From Entonaema liquescens (Eukaryota > Ascomycota > Sordariomycetes > Xylariales > Xylariaceae), in assembly GCA_902805475.1 (NCBI GenBank), contig CADCSX010000005.1, positions 40,001 to 104,000 on the forward strand: a stretch of DNA of 64,000 nt. Reading direction: 5' to 3'. The notes under the pieces were generated by a model. It saw only the letters and a list, made by a program, of their open reading frames with translations, was not told the DNA's origin and did not search any database. Both the position numbers and the translations under genes were made by a program. This document shows positions 10,853 to 25,599 of the stretch, in pieces. Each line of letters begins with the position of its first letter. The stretch's first letter is position 1.

Positions 10853-13800
10853 ATTACCATATTATACTTAACGTACCGTATTATTATATTTTATTTAAAA
10901 AGTAATTTTAAAATAATTATTTTTAACTTTAAATCGAAAAATTAACCCGTTTTTTTAAAATAACTTTATTACACCCCGAACTTTTAAAATTTTATTTCGC
11001 TATCGGCGCGTATTAATAACGGTAAATATTTATATTACAAAATAAACCCGGTTTTATATTTTTTTAAACAATTACCCGAAACGTGATATATAATACTTTA
11101 TAATTTTAAATTTTTTCTATTTAATAATATTATTTTAAAAAGATTAAATAACGGGTGGTAAACGTAATAACGGTCCGAAAGTTAATTATAAAATAAATAT
11201 TTTTAAAAATAACGGTAATAACATGGTTTTAAAAACTTATATAAAGATAATTTATATACCGTTTAATAATTTTAATTTAAACGGTTATAATAAAATACGT
11301 TTAATAATAATAATACATATAAATAAAACGATATATAAATTTAACGATATTTTAAAAAATTATATATTAAAAAATAAAAATTATTTTTAAAAATTTATAT
11401 TTAAAAAAATATTTAATATAATTAAATTAATATATATTAAATTATTATATTAGGTTTTTAACTTATAATAATATAATATATATTATTAAATAATGTTAAT
11501 TTAAACGGTTTTAACAATATGCGGCATATCGTCGTTAACGTTAAATACGATTAATAAAACTTCGTATAATATTTATTATAAAGTAAATTTAAAATAACCC
11601 CGTTCGACTTTAATTAAAAATTAACTTAATTTCCAAATTACTATATTGTACTTTATGTACCGCGTCATTTTACCCAATTTATAAAATAATTTTAAAATAA
11701 TTTTTCCCGGATAAATTATATATAATTTATTGTTTCGAACTTTATTATAAATATTATTTTTTTACTTATAATATTTAAAAATTTAAAATATTTTTAAAAT
11801 TTATATTTAAATTTTTATGTTTTATTTAAATTACTTTATATTTACCCGAGATTTATTTAATAAAACTTAAATATATTCGTATTATAAAATAAATATTTTA
11901 ACCGAATTTACTTAAAAATTACTTTATATTTATTTTACATATTTACTTAAGATTTATTTAATAAATTTTTAATATATTTTAATTATAAAATAAACTTTTT
12001 TATTAAATTTATTTTATATTTACTTTATATTTACTTAAAAATTACCTTATATATTTACTTTAAACTTATTTTATATTTTATTTATAAAATAACTTTTTTT
12101 ATATTTGATTTCCCGTTTTTTCCCATTTTAATCGATTTTTTTATAACATTTTAAAAAATTACTTACTTTTAAAAAAAAATAAATTAACCTACCAATTTCA
12201 TTACTTTTAAACAAATTTATTTAATAATATATCTTAAATTTTTTCTAAAATTTAAACGGAAAAATAAATTCCCATTAAAATAATAAAATTTAATTAATAA
12301 TATTATATAAAAATACCGTTAATAAAAGTTTTTAACACTTTAATAAAAAACTTAAATACTTTTTTCACATATTTATTAGGTTTATTTAAATAGTTTATAT
12401 TTGTTAAAAAGTTCTAGTACGCAAAAACATTTCCCGAAAAAATCAATAAATTTACTTTTTTTAAATTTAATAATAATAAAAAAAATTAAAATTAAAAATG
12501 ACAACAGTATAATTGCAACGTTAACGCGTTCCAAAACAGTAACGTAATTAAAAATTAAAATATTAACGTCGTTTATTTTATATTTATTTTATATTTATAT
12601 TATTTATTTAAAAAAAATTAAATATATTTTTTTATTATAAAGTAAATTTTCTCATAAAAGTTACTTAATAAAACTTAAATATATTTTAATTATAAAATAA
12701 ATGTTCCGGTAACATTTATTTAAAAAAAATTAAATATATTTTAAATTTATTAAATAAATGTTTTTACTTAAATTACCTTATAATTATCGAACATATTTTA
12801 TATTATAAAGTAAATTTTTCCGAAAAAATTACCCGGGAATTACTTTATAAAATTCGGATATATTTTAGTTATAAAATAAGTTTTCTCGGCGGATTTACTT
12901 TAAAAACGTTTAACATTTTTTATTATAAAATAAATTTTCCCAAAAACCTTTACCCGGGAATTATTTTATATATATTAAAAATATTTTTTATTATAAAGTA
13001 AATTTTTTTAACCGATTTATTTAATATAAAAATTAAAAATAAAAATTTATTTTTTTTTTTTTTATAAAATTTATTTAATAAAAATTATTTATATAAAAGT
13101 TTTTAAATAATAAATAATATTTTTTTTATATATATTTATTTATATATTTTTATATTTTTAAATTTAAATAGTTGAAAAAAATGTGTTTAAAATAAATATA
13201 TATTTTTTAAATTTAATAAAATTTATTTTATATTTTATATATTATAAAAATAAAAATAAAAAATAATAAAATTTTTTATTATTTTAATATTAAATTAAAT
13301 AAATATAAGAAATTTAAATAAAAAAAAGTTTATTTTTAATAAATTGTAATAATAAGGTTATTTTATTATTTATAAGATTTTTTTATATAATTAAGTTATT
13401 TATAAAAAATTTAATTTTATATGTATTAAAATTATAATTTGCGAAATACCATTGTATTATTTTTAGCACGATGGAAAAATTATTAATTAAAATGTAAAGT
13501 TAAAATTTATTCGTATTTATTTATAATATGTAAAAAATATTATTACATTTTGGTATGGATTTTAATTTAAAAGCGTTTAACCATTATTTAATAAATAATA
13601 ACGTCGCAACATTATCCGATTAAATAATTATAAAAATTAATTATTTAAATTAACAGTTCTTTTTATATTAAATTAAATTATTATTACAATAAAATCATTA
13701 ATAAAGTAAAATTAATTTATTTTACAATAATTTAAATTTAATTTATATTTTTTATTTATTAATTTTAAATTTAACTTTATAAAAAGTTAATAATTTTAAA

Positions 13801-16800
13801 ATATTAAATTTACCAAGGTATTTTTTCCATCGGCTTTAATGTTTTCAAATAAATTTATATTATAAATGTTTATTTATTTAACTTAATTTCTTAAAAGTTT
13901 AATATATATTTTAAACGGCTTATAATTAATATTACTTATATTTTTTTATGTATTATATAAGCTTTTATTATAAAATAATTATAAAATAATTATAAAATAA
14001 TTATTTATAAAATAACTTCATTTAAAATTAACATAACGCCGCGGTGTTATAATTTCCTTTAAATTAAATTATATTATTATATAATATTTATAACGGTCAT
14101 TATATCAATTAATTTAAAAACTTTAAAAAAAACTTAACTTTTCCCATTAATAAAAAATATAATTATTTAATTTAATAAATAAATAATTTAACATTTACTA
14201 AATTTTATTTTAATATAATAAAAAAAATTAATATTAAAAAATTAAAAAACAATGTTATTATAAACGTTTAATTATTATAAATTAATTTTTATATACTCAT
14301 AACATTTATTATTATTAATATCGCTTTAATAACTTAAAATATAATGCTATACTTATAATTGTTAACATTTTTTCAAGTAAAAATAACCCGTACTTTAAAT
14401 AATAAACTTTTTAAAAAAAAATATCATTAATATTTTAACAAACATTAAATTATTAAACTTTTACATTTTTACAAATGAATATAACTTAGTTAAACTACGG
14501 ATTACTGCATATTTACCAAATTATTACTTATAATAATAAATTATTTCATTTTAAGGAAATTACTTTTAAAATTTAATATTAATAAATTTAATAATTTCTT
14601 TATATTTAAACGTTTTATTTAATTAAAAACAAATTTCCAACGCCGTTACTTAACGTATTACTTACATTATTATAAAATTAATAATATTAAATTAAAAAAT
14701 GGTTTGTTAAAATCATTTTTAAGATATTAATTATTTAACATATTTTATTTTTATAATAATTTTTTTAATATTTTTAACTTTAAATTTTAAAAAATTAAAA
14801 GATTAATAAACTATATTTTCATAATTTATATTTATATTAAAAATCAAAATCAAAGAGATTTTTATTCTTTTATTTTATTAGAGATTTTTATTTTTTATAA
14901 GTTTTTTTTAAAATATTTATATTATGATTTAATAAATGTACCGCTTTAATTAAATTCCCCATTTAACAATATTTTTAACCCAAATTAACTTGTAAAAAAC
15001 TTTAATATTAAAAATTAAATAAAGTCCAACCCTATTTTATTAAATAAATAAAAAAACAATAAAAATAATAATATTTTATTAACATTAAAACTTTTATTTA
15101 TTTTATATTTCCTATGTTTTTTCACAATATTAAATTAAAGTCAAATTTAATAAAATCTTCTTTCTTTATTAATTTTACTAAATTTATTCTTTTAATTATG
15201 GTTTTGTTAAATAATAAATAAAAACAATAAAAATTTTATTAATTCATTCATATGTATTATTAATTAAATAATAAAACATTTAACTACTTTAAAAAAATTA
15301 TAATTACTTTTATTATTTATTTACATTTAATTAAATTTCTTTATTTTAATATTTAAAATATTAAACAAAAATTATATTATATTAATATCATTTTTTAACC
15401 ATTATAATGTTATATTTTAATTAAATAATTAAATTTCCTTTATTTATATCAATTTTAAATTAGTTATTAATTATATATTAAATAATTGAAATTTATTAAA
15501 AACGTTAAAACTTAAGTGTTGAAAATTGCCGGCTAATTACCCGGTTAATAGCAATTTATTCTTAAGCCGTTTTTTAAAAACCTAATGTACTTAATTTTTA
15601 AAATTAATTTTTTTTTCCAAAATTATAAATTTATTTTACCAATTTCTTTTATTTATATTATTTTATTAATTAAAGGTTATTTATTTTAAAAACTTATTAT
15701 AATTATAAATATAATTTAATTTAAAAATTATTTCTTTTAATAAATTTTTAAAAAATATTAAAAACGTACTAAATTTAATAAAAATATTAAGTTTTTCCGG
15801 TTATTAAACTTTAACTTTGGATAAACTGATTTTAAAATGATAAATTATTAAAAAGAAAAAAAAACTTTACTTAAAACTTTTACCGTTATTTCCGTTTTTA
15901 ATTACGTTATTACGTAAAACTTAAATTTAAACGTTAAAATATTAACCGGCTTTCCTTTTACTATATAAAATATAAATACCCATTTTAAAACAAAATTTTT
16001 TTATAATTTAAAATCGATTAACTTATATTTAATTGTTATTTACATAAAATTTTTCCTTATTTTAATCTTTTAAATTTTTATTAAAATATTTATTATTATT
16101 ATTAAAATTTATATTAAAAGTTATTTTACCCGGGTTTATATTTTAAATTTTATTATTAATTTCCATAACCGTTTATTTTTTAAAATATTGTTTTTATCTT
16201 AAAAGTAAAATATAAGTAAAACATTTAAACGCTATCCATTTTCAAAATTAATATATTTAATAAATAAATTATTATATAATCTTTAACGGATTTTGATTTT
16301 TATAATTATTATTTTATTATTAAAATATATTAACACTTTTTATAGTATTTAATAAACATTTATTTTAGTATTTTAATCTTACGTTTAATTTATCTTATAT
16401 TATTAATTTTATTTACTAAAAATGGTTTATTAATATTAATACATTTAAATATTTATATTTAATTAAATAATAAAAGTTTTTTATATATTTAAAGTTTAAA
16501 AATAAATAAAAGTAATATAACACCTTTAAATCTTTAATTATTTATTTTATCTTATAAAATTAAAAATAATATTATTATTTTAAAAGAAATTTTAACAATA
16601 ATTAATTATTAAATGGTTTAATAAATTTTTTACCTCCATGTATAAATTTAACAATTAATTTATACATTAAAACCGTTATAAACCTTTATTAAAGTTTCCT
16701 TTAACTTTACTTTATTTACGTATAATTTATCATTTTTTAAATTTAAACAATTATGTTTTTATTTAAATTCATTTAAAAATATTAAGATTAATTGATAATG

Positions 16801-19800
16801 TATTTGTAAAGGTTTTTACTTTCATTTACTTTCATTACGCGTAAAAATTTAACATTTAAATATTTACATAAATATTTAATTCTTTAATTTGTATTTTAAA
16901 ACGGATTATTAATAATTATTACGTTAATATTTTTACTAAAGTGTGTTTTTCAATTTTTTAAAAAATATTATATAAAAAGTTATAATATTTTTAAAAAAAC
17001 TACATTTTTTAAATTTTTATCTTTTTAAAAAAACTAATATTAATTTAAATTAAATAAAATATATCGGTAAAAATATTAAATAATCCATTTAAAAAAAATC
17101 TAATTATAAACGTTTCTTTTTTAATAATTTCATATATTATTTAACTTTTTTTTTAAAATATTTTTTATTTTTTAATTATTTTATTTATATGTTATTAATT
17201 TTTAACCGATATTTAATTTTAAAAGAAATTTATTTCCCATTTAAAACAACATTTTTAAATTATTTAATTTATTAAAGGAATTATATAAAGGTTTAACGTT
17301 TAACCGTATAAAATTTTCATTTTTTTTAATATTTTATTTTAAAAAACTTAAAAAATATTTTATTAAAAATATCTTTTATAAATTACAATTTAAATTATTA
17401 AGGTTAAATTTTAAATTTAAATTATTATTATTTTATTTACCGTTATTAAAGCAATTTTTATTAATTTTTTTTTTTATTTATTAATATATTTAAGTTTAAT
17501 AAATATTTTTATTTAATTTAAAGTTAATTATTAAAGATATAAAGGTTTTATGGTTAATTATTAAAATAATTTTAAAAACGAAAAAAATATTATTATATTT
17601 AAAATATATTTTAATTTTGTTAATTATTTTAAGGAATTATGCTTTAAAATATAAATTTTTAATATTAAATAATAAAGGTTTAAAAGTTAAAATGATGTTT
17701 AAATAAACATATTTATTAAAATATTAATAAATGTAATATGTGTTTAAAAATTTAATAATTCACTAAATTTTATAATTTATATTATTTATTATATTTTATT
17801 ACGTTTTTTATTAAGATTAAAATTAAAAAATTTATTATTAAAAATTTTAATTATTAAATTTAAAGTATTTAAAAATATAATATATATAATAGAATTTAAT
17901 GATTTATTAATGGATTTAATAATGCATTATTAAGTAATTATAAAGTAGTTATTAAGTAAATGCAACCCATTAAAGTAACAATGGTAAGTTTATATAAGGT
18001 TAAAATTTAAATAATTTAATAATGATTTTTCCATTAATTTATTAATAGAAACTTTATTATGATTTTTATTTTTTTTAAATGATTAAATTTAAATAATTTT
18101 TTAACTTTAAAATATTATTATTAATTTTTTTAAATTAATTTAAAAACTTTATTAAACCATTTAATTAATAATAACAATAAATGGTATGTATAAAAGGTAA
18201 AAACATAATTAATGTAAGTTAATGATTTATATTTATTAAAGATTTTTTATTAAAAAATAATAATTATAATATTTTATCTTTAATATAATAAAGTTTAATA
18301 AAATTATTTGGATATTTTTATTAAAAAAATATTTATTAATTTTGTTAATGTAATGCGCGTGCGGTTTAAAATATTTAAAAGTATTATAAATTTATTATTA
18401 CTTTAAATTTCCATTTATTTAAATAAATAATCTTTTTAAAAAATTAATGTATTATTAAAGTAATATGGGTTATTTAATAAGTTAAGGTTTTGTTTATTAT
18501 TATAATTAAGTAAATAAATCATTTTACTAATTAAAAACGGCCATATACCATTATTTATAAAATTAAAAAAAAACTTTTAATTTATTAATTTTTATTATGT
18601 TTAAATTTGGTGAATTTCTTTATGTTAAATTAAATTAAATTGTAAGTTTTACCTTTAGTGGTGTTTTTTTATCAATTTTTTTAAATTTTAACTTTATAAT
18701 TATATTTTTTTTAAAATTTAAAAATTTTGATTTTTTATAAAATATTAAATAAATCAAAAAATAATATTATCCAATCCTTAATTAATATAATTTATGGTTA
18801 AAATTATAATAATATTTATATTAACTCATTACTTTTTAAAAATATATTAACTATATTTTAAAAACGTTATAAAGAATATTTTTATTAACATTTAATTTAT
18901 AAATTACATTTTTAATATTTATTCCCAAATAGTTATAAAATAGCTTTAAGGTAAATGTTATATAAATTTAACTACAAATTATTTAATTTTTCATATTATT
19001 ACAATTCGCCGTTATTTTTAATTACGAAGTGTGGTAAAAGTTTTAAAAAAATCCTTATAATTTAACAATATCGCTTACCGTAACTAATAAATTGCAACGG
19101 ATTAACTTACATTTTCGATGATTAAATATATTATTAAATTGTCTTTAATCCTTTAACTTTCGTTTTTAATTAATGAAAATATCTTTAGTAAATATTTTTA
19201 TAATAGTTAATTTTTAATAAATTTAAAAATTTCACTTTTAATAATTAAATATTAATACTTTTAATTATTTTTATTAATCATTATGGCGGTTTTAAAAATT
19301 AATAAAATAAAATTACATATTTTATTTTATTATTTTATATTAATATATTTAAATATAAACTTACTTTAAATATTTTAATTTTTTTATAATAAAAGTTTTG
19401 ATTTTTTATTATATTTAATAAAAAATATAAAGTTTTTTAAAAGGAAAAGTTTGGTTAAATTAATATATATGGTAAAGTAAACCGGTTAATTAAATTTAAA
19501 ATTTAATTATAAGTTTTTTAATTATAATAATTTTAATATATGCTATTAAAGTTGGAATTATTGTAATTATTAATATTAAATTTACTTTTTAATTATTTTT
19601 TATTAAAAGATTTAAATTATATTTATTTTAATTATAAAATTTAAAAAAACTTTATATTAATATTTATTATTATTATTTCTTTGTATTAAGATTAAGTAAT
19701 TTACGTGTTTATTATTTTTTTTAAATATAATAACCGTTTTTTAAGTTTTTTTTCTAAAATTAAACCTTAACCTTTTATTACCTATTATAATTATGGTAAA

Positions 19801-21722
19801 TTAAAACTTTACCATCGAAAATTAATAAAGTAAAAATTTGAATAAATTATCACCGGTGTAAAATTATGTGATTTAAGAAATTATTATAAATTACCAAAAA
19901 AATTTTAAAAAATATTAATTTTTAATTTAATAAATATATTTTTTTGTAAATCGAAGTTTTTAACATATATTAATTTTAAAATTACTATAATTATTTAAAT
20001 AATAAAATATTATTAAATAAATGATAATTAATTTAATAAACCATTTGTAATTTTGTAATATAATTTACTTATATTTAAATATATATAATTTAATTTTTAA
20101 AATAAATATATAATTATTAATAAAATTAATTAAATAATTATTATACGTTAAAGTTAACTAACCGCGCCTTTTAACACGGAAAAATTAATTATAATTTACA
20201 CCATTAAAAATGAACAATTTAACAATTTAAGCAAGGTTTATTATATTAAAATACGTTTTTCATTTTTCTTTTTTAAATTCTTTAAAACATTAATTTATTA
20301 CATATGCCGCAAACATTAAAATAAACGGGAATAAAACTTATAAACTTTAAAAAAAAACTATCACTTTATAATTATAAGGTAATTACAAGGTAAGTATTTT
20401 TTAATATTTTATAATAAATTTAATTATTAATTAATTATCCACAAAGTTTAACTAATAGTTTTTAAGCGAAAAATATATTTAAAAACTTTTAAACATTTTA
20501 AATATATATTAAAAATTAATATAAAAGCCAAGTTTACAATGTTTTAAAAAAGTTAATAATTATTATAATTCTTTATTAATTAAGTTTAAATTATAAAAAT
20601 GTAAAAAATTCACGTAACAATTATCATGTAAATATAAAATATAATATTAAAAGTTATTATTATTTAATAATAACGCCCTTTAAAGTTAAATAACGTTAAA
20701 ATCATTACTTAATGAATTGGTAAAATATAAATGTAATTTAAAGATTTTATGTAAAATATAAATACATTTTAACGGATATTAAAACACATTAAATACAAAT
20801 ATGTAAAACTTTATTAAATTATATTAAATTTAAATATCGGTGTAACCGAATAACTCATTAAACGTAATAAAGTAATTTATTTTTAAATTATATATTTATT
20901 TTAAATCTTACAATTTAAATTATTAAATTAAAAATTATAATAATTTTATAATTTTTATTATATTATTATTTGTTTTTTTATATATTTATTAAATTTATTT
21001 AAATTTAAAATGTAAATTTAAAGTTTTTAATATATATTAAAGTTTCCCGATAAATTCATTTGTATAAAAATTTTTAAAAATTAATTTATAATTATATAAA
21101 AAGTTTTTAATTTTATATATTTTTAAAAAACTTAATTACTATATTTATTATATCCATTTTAAAAATATTAAATATTTTTAACCTTATTTATTTAACTTTT
21201 TTTTTAATATAAAACTTTTATAATATTTAACAACCGTTAATTATTTTTTAACTTTAACCCGGTTATAAAGCACATATAATATTTAACTTATTATAATTTA
21301 TTATATTAAATTTTTTTAATAATTTTTTAAATATTTTTTATAAAGTTTTTAAAGTATTTTATTAAATTTTCTTAAAAAAATATAAAAGGTTATTTTTAAG
21401 GTTTTTTTTATAACGCATTTTAAAAAACTTTTATAATACTTTATTTTATATTATTAAATAATCTTCGGTAAAACAATTACAATGGTATGTAAAGTATTTT
21501 CGTATAAAACCTATTATATTTGTTATAGTAATTCGGATAAATTATTACCGAGTAAGTATATACGTTATAAATGTCACGTAATTTATTATACACAAATGCA
21601 TAACCGGATTTTTTAAAAAATGGTTTTTACACCCCGCGCACCATAATATACCTTATTTTACTTATAAAATAAGTTTAAAATAACCCCATTTAACTTTAAT
21701 TAAAAATTAACTTAATTTCTAA
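10853..21722. repeat. Tandem array unit 2, fully RIP-mutated
   Basis: It is collinear with unit 1 over its whole length (10870 bp against 10852). The region matching the GC-rich island (10853-13030) is here AT-rich, with isolated remnants such as TACCCGGGAA and TTCTCGGCGGATTTAC. The right end (21480-21640) matches the less-mutated patch of unit 1 but is more decayed. No insertion is visible. Long poly-A/T runs differ by a few bases from unit 1. No intact gene remains. Confidence 0.9.
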
Positions 21723-23711
21723 ATTACCATATTATATTTAACGCATTGCATTATTATATTTTATTTATAAAATAATTTTAAAATAACCATTTTTAATTTT
21801 AAATTAAAAAATTAACTTATTCCCTTTAAAATAATTTTATTGTATTTTAAATTTTTAAAGTTTTATTTTACCATCAACATATATTAATAACGGTAAATAT
21901 TTATATTATAAAATAAACCCGGTTTTATATTTTTTTAAATAACCATTTAAAACGTAATATATAATATTTTATAACTTTAAATTTTTTTTATTTAATAATA
22001 TTATCTTAAGGAGGTTAAATGGTAAATGGTAAACGTAATAGCAATCCGAAAGTTAATTATAAAGTAAATGTTTTTAAAAATAATAACGATAATATAATTT
22101 TAAAAACTCGTATAAAAATAATTTATATATTATTTAATAATTTTAATTTAAGTAATTATAATAAAATATATTTGGTAATAATAACGTGTATAAATAAAGT
22201 GATATATAAATTTAATAATATTTTAAAAAATTATATATTAAAAAATAAAAATTATTTTTAAAAATCTATATTTAGAAAAATATTTAATATAATTAAATCA
22301 ATATATATTAAATTATTGTATTAAGTTTTTAACTTATAATAACATGATATATATTATTAAATAATGTTAATTTAAGCAATTTTAACAATATGTAACACAT
22401 TGTTGTTAACGCCGAGTACGGCCGGTGGGGCTTTGTATAATATTTATTATAAAGTAAATTTAAAATAACTTTATTTAATTTTAATTAAAAATTAACCCGA
22501 CTTTTAAATTACCGTATTGTACCCCGTGTATTGCGTCACCCTATTTAATTTATAAAATAATTTTAAAGTAACTTTTTCTGAATAAACCATATATAATTTA
22601 TTTTTTCGAATTTTATTATAAATATTATTTTTTTATTTATAATATTTAAAAATTTAAAATATTTTTAAAATTTATATTTAAATTCTTATATTTTACTTAA
22701 ATTACTTTATATTTATTTAAAACTTATTCGGTAAAACTTAAATATGTTTATATTATAAAATAAATGTTTCGGTTAAATTTATTTAAAAATTATTTTATAT
22801 TTATTTTATATATTTATTTAGGATTTACTTAATAAATTTTTAATATATTTTAATTATAAAATAAATTTTTTTGTTAAATTTACTTTATATTTACTTTATA
22901 TTTACTTAAGAATTACCTTATATATTTACTTTAGATTTATTTTATATTTTATTTATAAGGTAGTTTTTCCCGTATTTAATTTCCCGTTTTTCCTTATTTT
23001 AATTAACTTTTTTATAACGTTTCGAAAAATCACTTACTTTTAAAAAAAAATAAATTAATTTACTAATTTTACTATTTTTAAACGGATTTATTTAATAATA
23101 TATTTTAAACTTTTTTTAAAGTTTAAATAAAAAAGTAAATTTTTATTAAAATAACAAAACTTAATTAATAATATTATATAAAAATACCGTTAATAAAAGT
23201 TTTTAACGTTTTAATAAAAAATTTAAATATTTTTTTCATATATTTACCAAGCTCGTTTAAATGGTTTATATTTATTAAAAAACTTCAATACGCGGAAACA
23301 TTTCCCGAAAAAATTAATAAGTTTATTTTCCTTAAGTTCGATAATAATAAAAAAAGTTAAAATTAAAAATGGTAATAATATAACCGCGGCGCCAACGCGT
23401 TTTAAAACGGCAACATAATCAAAAGTTAAAATATTAACATTATTTATTTTATACTTACTTTATATTTACATCACTTACTTGGAAAAAATCGAACACGTTT
23501 TTTTATTATAAAGTAAGTTTTTTTGCAAAAGCTACCCGGTAAAACTTAAACATGTTCCAATTACAAGGTAAGTGTTTTAATAATATTTACTTAAAAAAAG
23601 TCAAATACGTTCTGGACTTACCGGGTAGGTGCTTTCGCCCGAGTTACCCTATAATTGTCGAACATACTTTACATTACAAGGTAAGTTTTCCTGAAAAAAT
23701 TACCCGGGAGT
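21723..23711. repeat. Tandem array unit 3, left part, with GC-rich remnant
   Basis: It matches unit 1 positions 1 to about 1965. Most is AT-rich, but 22419-22437 and especially 23590-23711 keep near-original sequence (for example CTGGACTTACCGGGTAGGTG and GTTACCCTATAATTGTCGAA). RIP was therefore patchy within one unit. The segment stops at the left target duplication of the Copia element. The short open frame at 23552-23740 crosses the LTR junction and is not a gene. Confidence 0.85.
22019..22261 (+). pseudogene. RIP-mutated counterpart of the 238-564 open frame
   Basis: The 80-codon frame aligns with the middle and end of the 238-564 frame. GKRNSNPKVNYKV stands where AGDGGPKVSYRV stands, and the shared tail pattern is KNYILKNKNYF against KNHILKNEDYF. 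The changes are G-to-A (D to N, G to N/S, R to K) or C-to-T (P to F/L). It ends at a TAA where the unmutated copy has CAA. The ATG at 22019 is not at the position of the original start. It is listed as a decayed copy, not as a gene. Confidence 0.5.
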
Positions 23712-23864
23712 TGTTAAAATATATATGGTTGGTAAATTAAAAAGTTAATTATACGTTTTACACCCGTGGTTTTTATATATTATACACATTTTATTCATAT
23801 ATTTAATTAAATAATTAATTAATATAATTAATTTATATTTTATAATTTACGTTTATTTTTAACA
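23712..23864 (+). repeat. Left LTR of the Copia element (153 bp)
   Basis: It starts TGTTAAAATATATATGG and ends TTTATTTTTAACA. It matches 30620-30772 and the solo LTR 50836-50988 over the full 153 bp. The differences from the right LTR are C/T and G/A changes. Confidence 0.93.
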
Positions 23865-25599
23865 AGTTATAAACTCGGAAATTTATAATTATAAATATAA
23901 TTAAACCCGATTTTATTATTTAATATATTATTTATTAAAAACGCAATTAATTTAAATTGTTACGACTTTTATTACGCGTTAAATAAAAAATGAAAAAATC
24001 TTAAAAATTAAAAAAAAAAATTTGCAAAAATGGCGCGTTAAAAAAAGGCGCCGGAATCGGGGTTATAATAACGGAAAATTTATTATTTTTTTTTATAAAA
24101 ATTTTTAACGTTAAACGTTAATTTAATTTTCATAAAACCACCATTATATTAAAACGTATATTAATTGATAATAACGTTAAAATTCGTTTCATTTTAATAA
24201 ATATAAACCATAAATATATTAAAATTTTTTAAATTAAAACGGTAATTTCGACGATATAAAAAATCGTTATACGAAACATTAATATTATTTAAATAACGAA
24301 TTTTAATTAAATATTATAATAAATAAAAAATTAATAAATAATAATTAAATATAATTTTAAAAAAAAATTATTATAAAAAACTTTATATTTTAAATATTTA
24401 AATAAACGAAACTTCTCGTATTTAATATAAAAATTTAAACAATTATTAATTGAAGATTTTTTAAAAAAATTTTATTTTAAAAACTTTAATTTTACATTTA
24501 CGATAACGTCACCGGAATTACGTTTGTTAAATACAAATAACGTATTTTTTATATTTTTTCCGGTTAATTTAAACGTCGATTATTTCGGTTTTAAAATAAT
24601 TATTTTACGTAATTTATTATAAAGATTTATTATATTTTTCGAAATATTTATTTTAAAATTTTTTAAAAAAAAACATATTATTTATTTTAAAAAAACGTTA
24701 ATTTAAAATTTAAGTTTTTTTAATTAAAACTTAAATAAATATTTTAAAATAATACCGGTTTCGGTTACGAAATTAATTAATTACATTTTAAAAAATTACT
24801 TTATAATTAAATGGTTTCATCGGTTAAAATTTATAAAGTTTTTTATATTATTTAACGATTTTTTTTAACATTTTTTCGATGGTTATAAAAACGAAAAAAA
24901 GTAATATAATTTTAAATAATATTATCCGTTTAAATTTAACAAACAAATAATTGACGTTTAAGAAAAAAATACCCGATTATTTAATAATATAAAGGTACGG
25001 GAAAATATTTTTAAACGAGACCGATAAAATAATCCCCACGGACGTAAAAAATAATGAAAATATTACGGCGGTTAAATTTTATAAAAAAGTTAAAATTTAA
25101 CAAAATAAATAAAATAAAACTTACGGATACATTCGTTATCGTTTAAAAAAAAACTTTAAAAACATAATAACGGGAAAAATTATAATAACCGATTTTTAAA
25201 AAATTTTTAAAAAAAAATATAAATTATAAAACAATGTTATATTTTAAAATTTAACGTTTAAATAAAATATTATTTTATTAATTATTAAAAAAACCGTTAT
25301 AACGTTATTATTAAAATTAAAATAATTATAATTAAATTTTAAAAAATTAAATGAAATTTATACGATTAACGAATTACATTTAATTAATAAATTTTTTAAA
25401 ATTTTAAACTTTAATTATAATATTTTTTTTACAACGTTTTTCCAAAATTATAATATTATATTTACATAAAATAATAATAATTTAATTATTAAAATTATAA
25501 TTATTATAAATAACGTTATTAAATTAATTTAATAAAAAAAATAAACTTAAAAAGTTAAAAATAAAAATAATAAATATACTTTAATTAACCATTTTAATA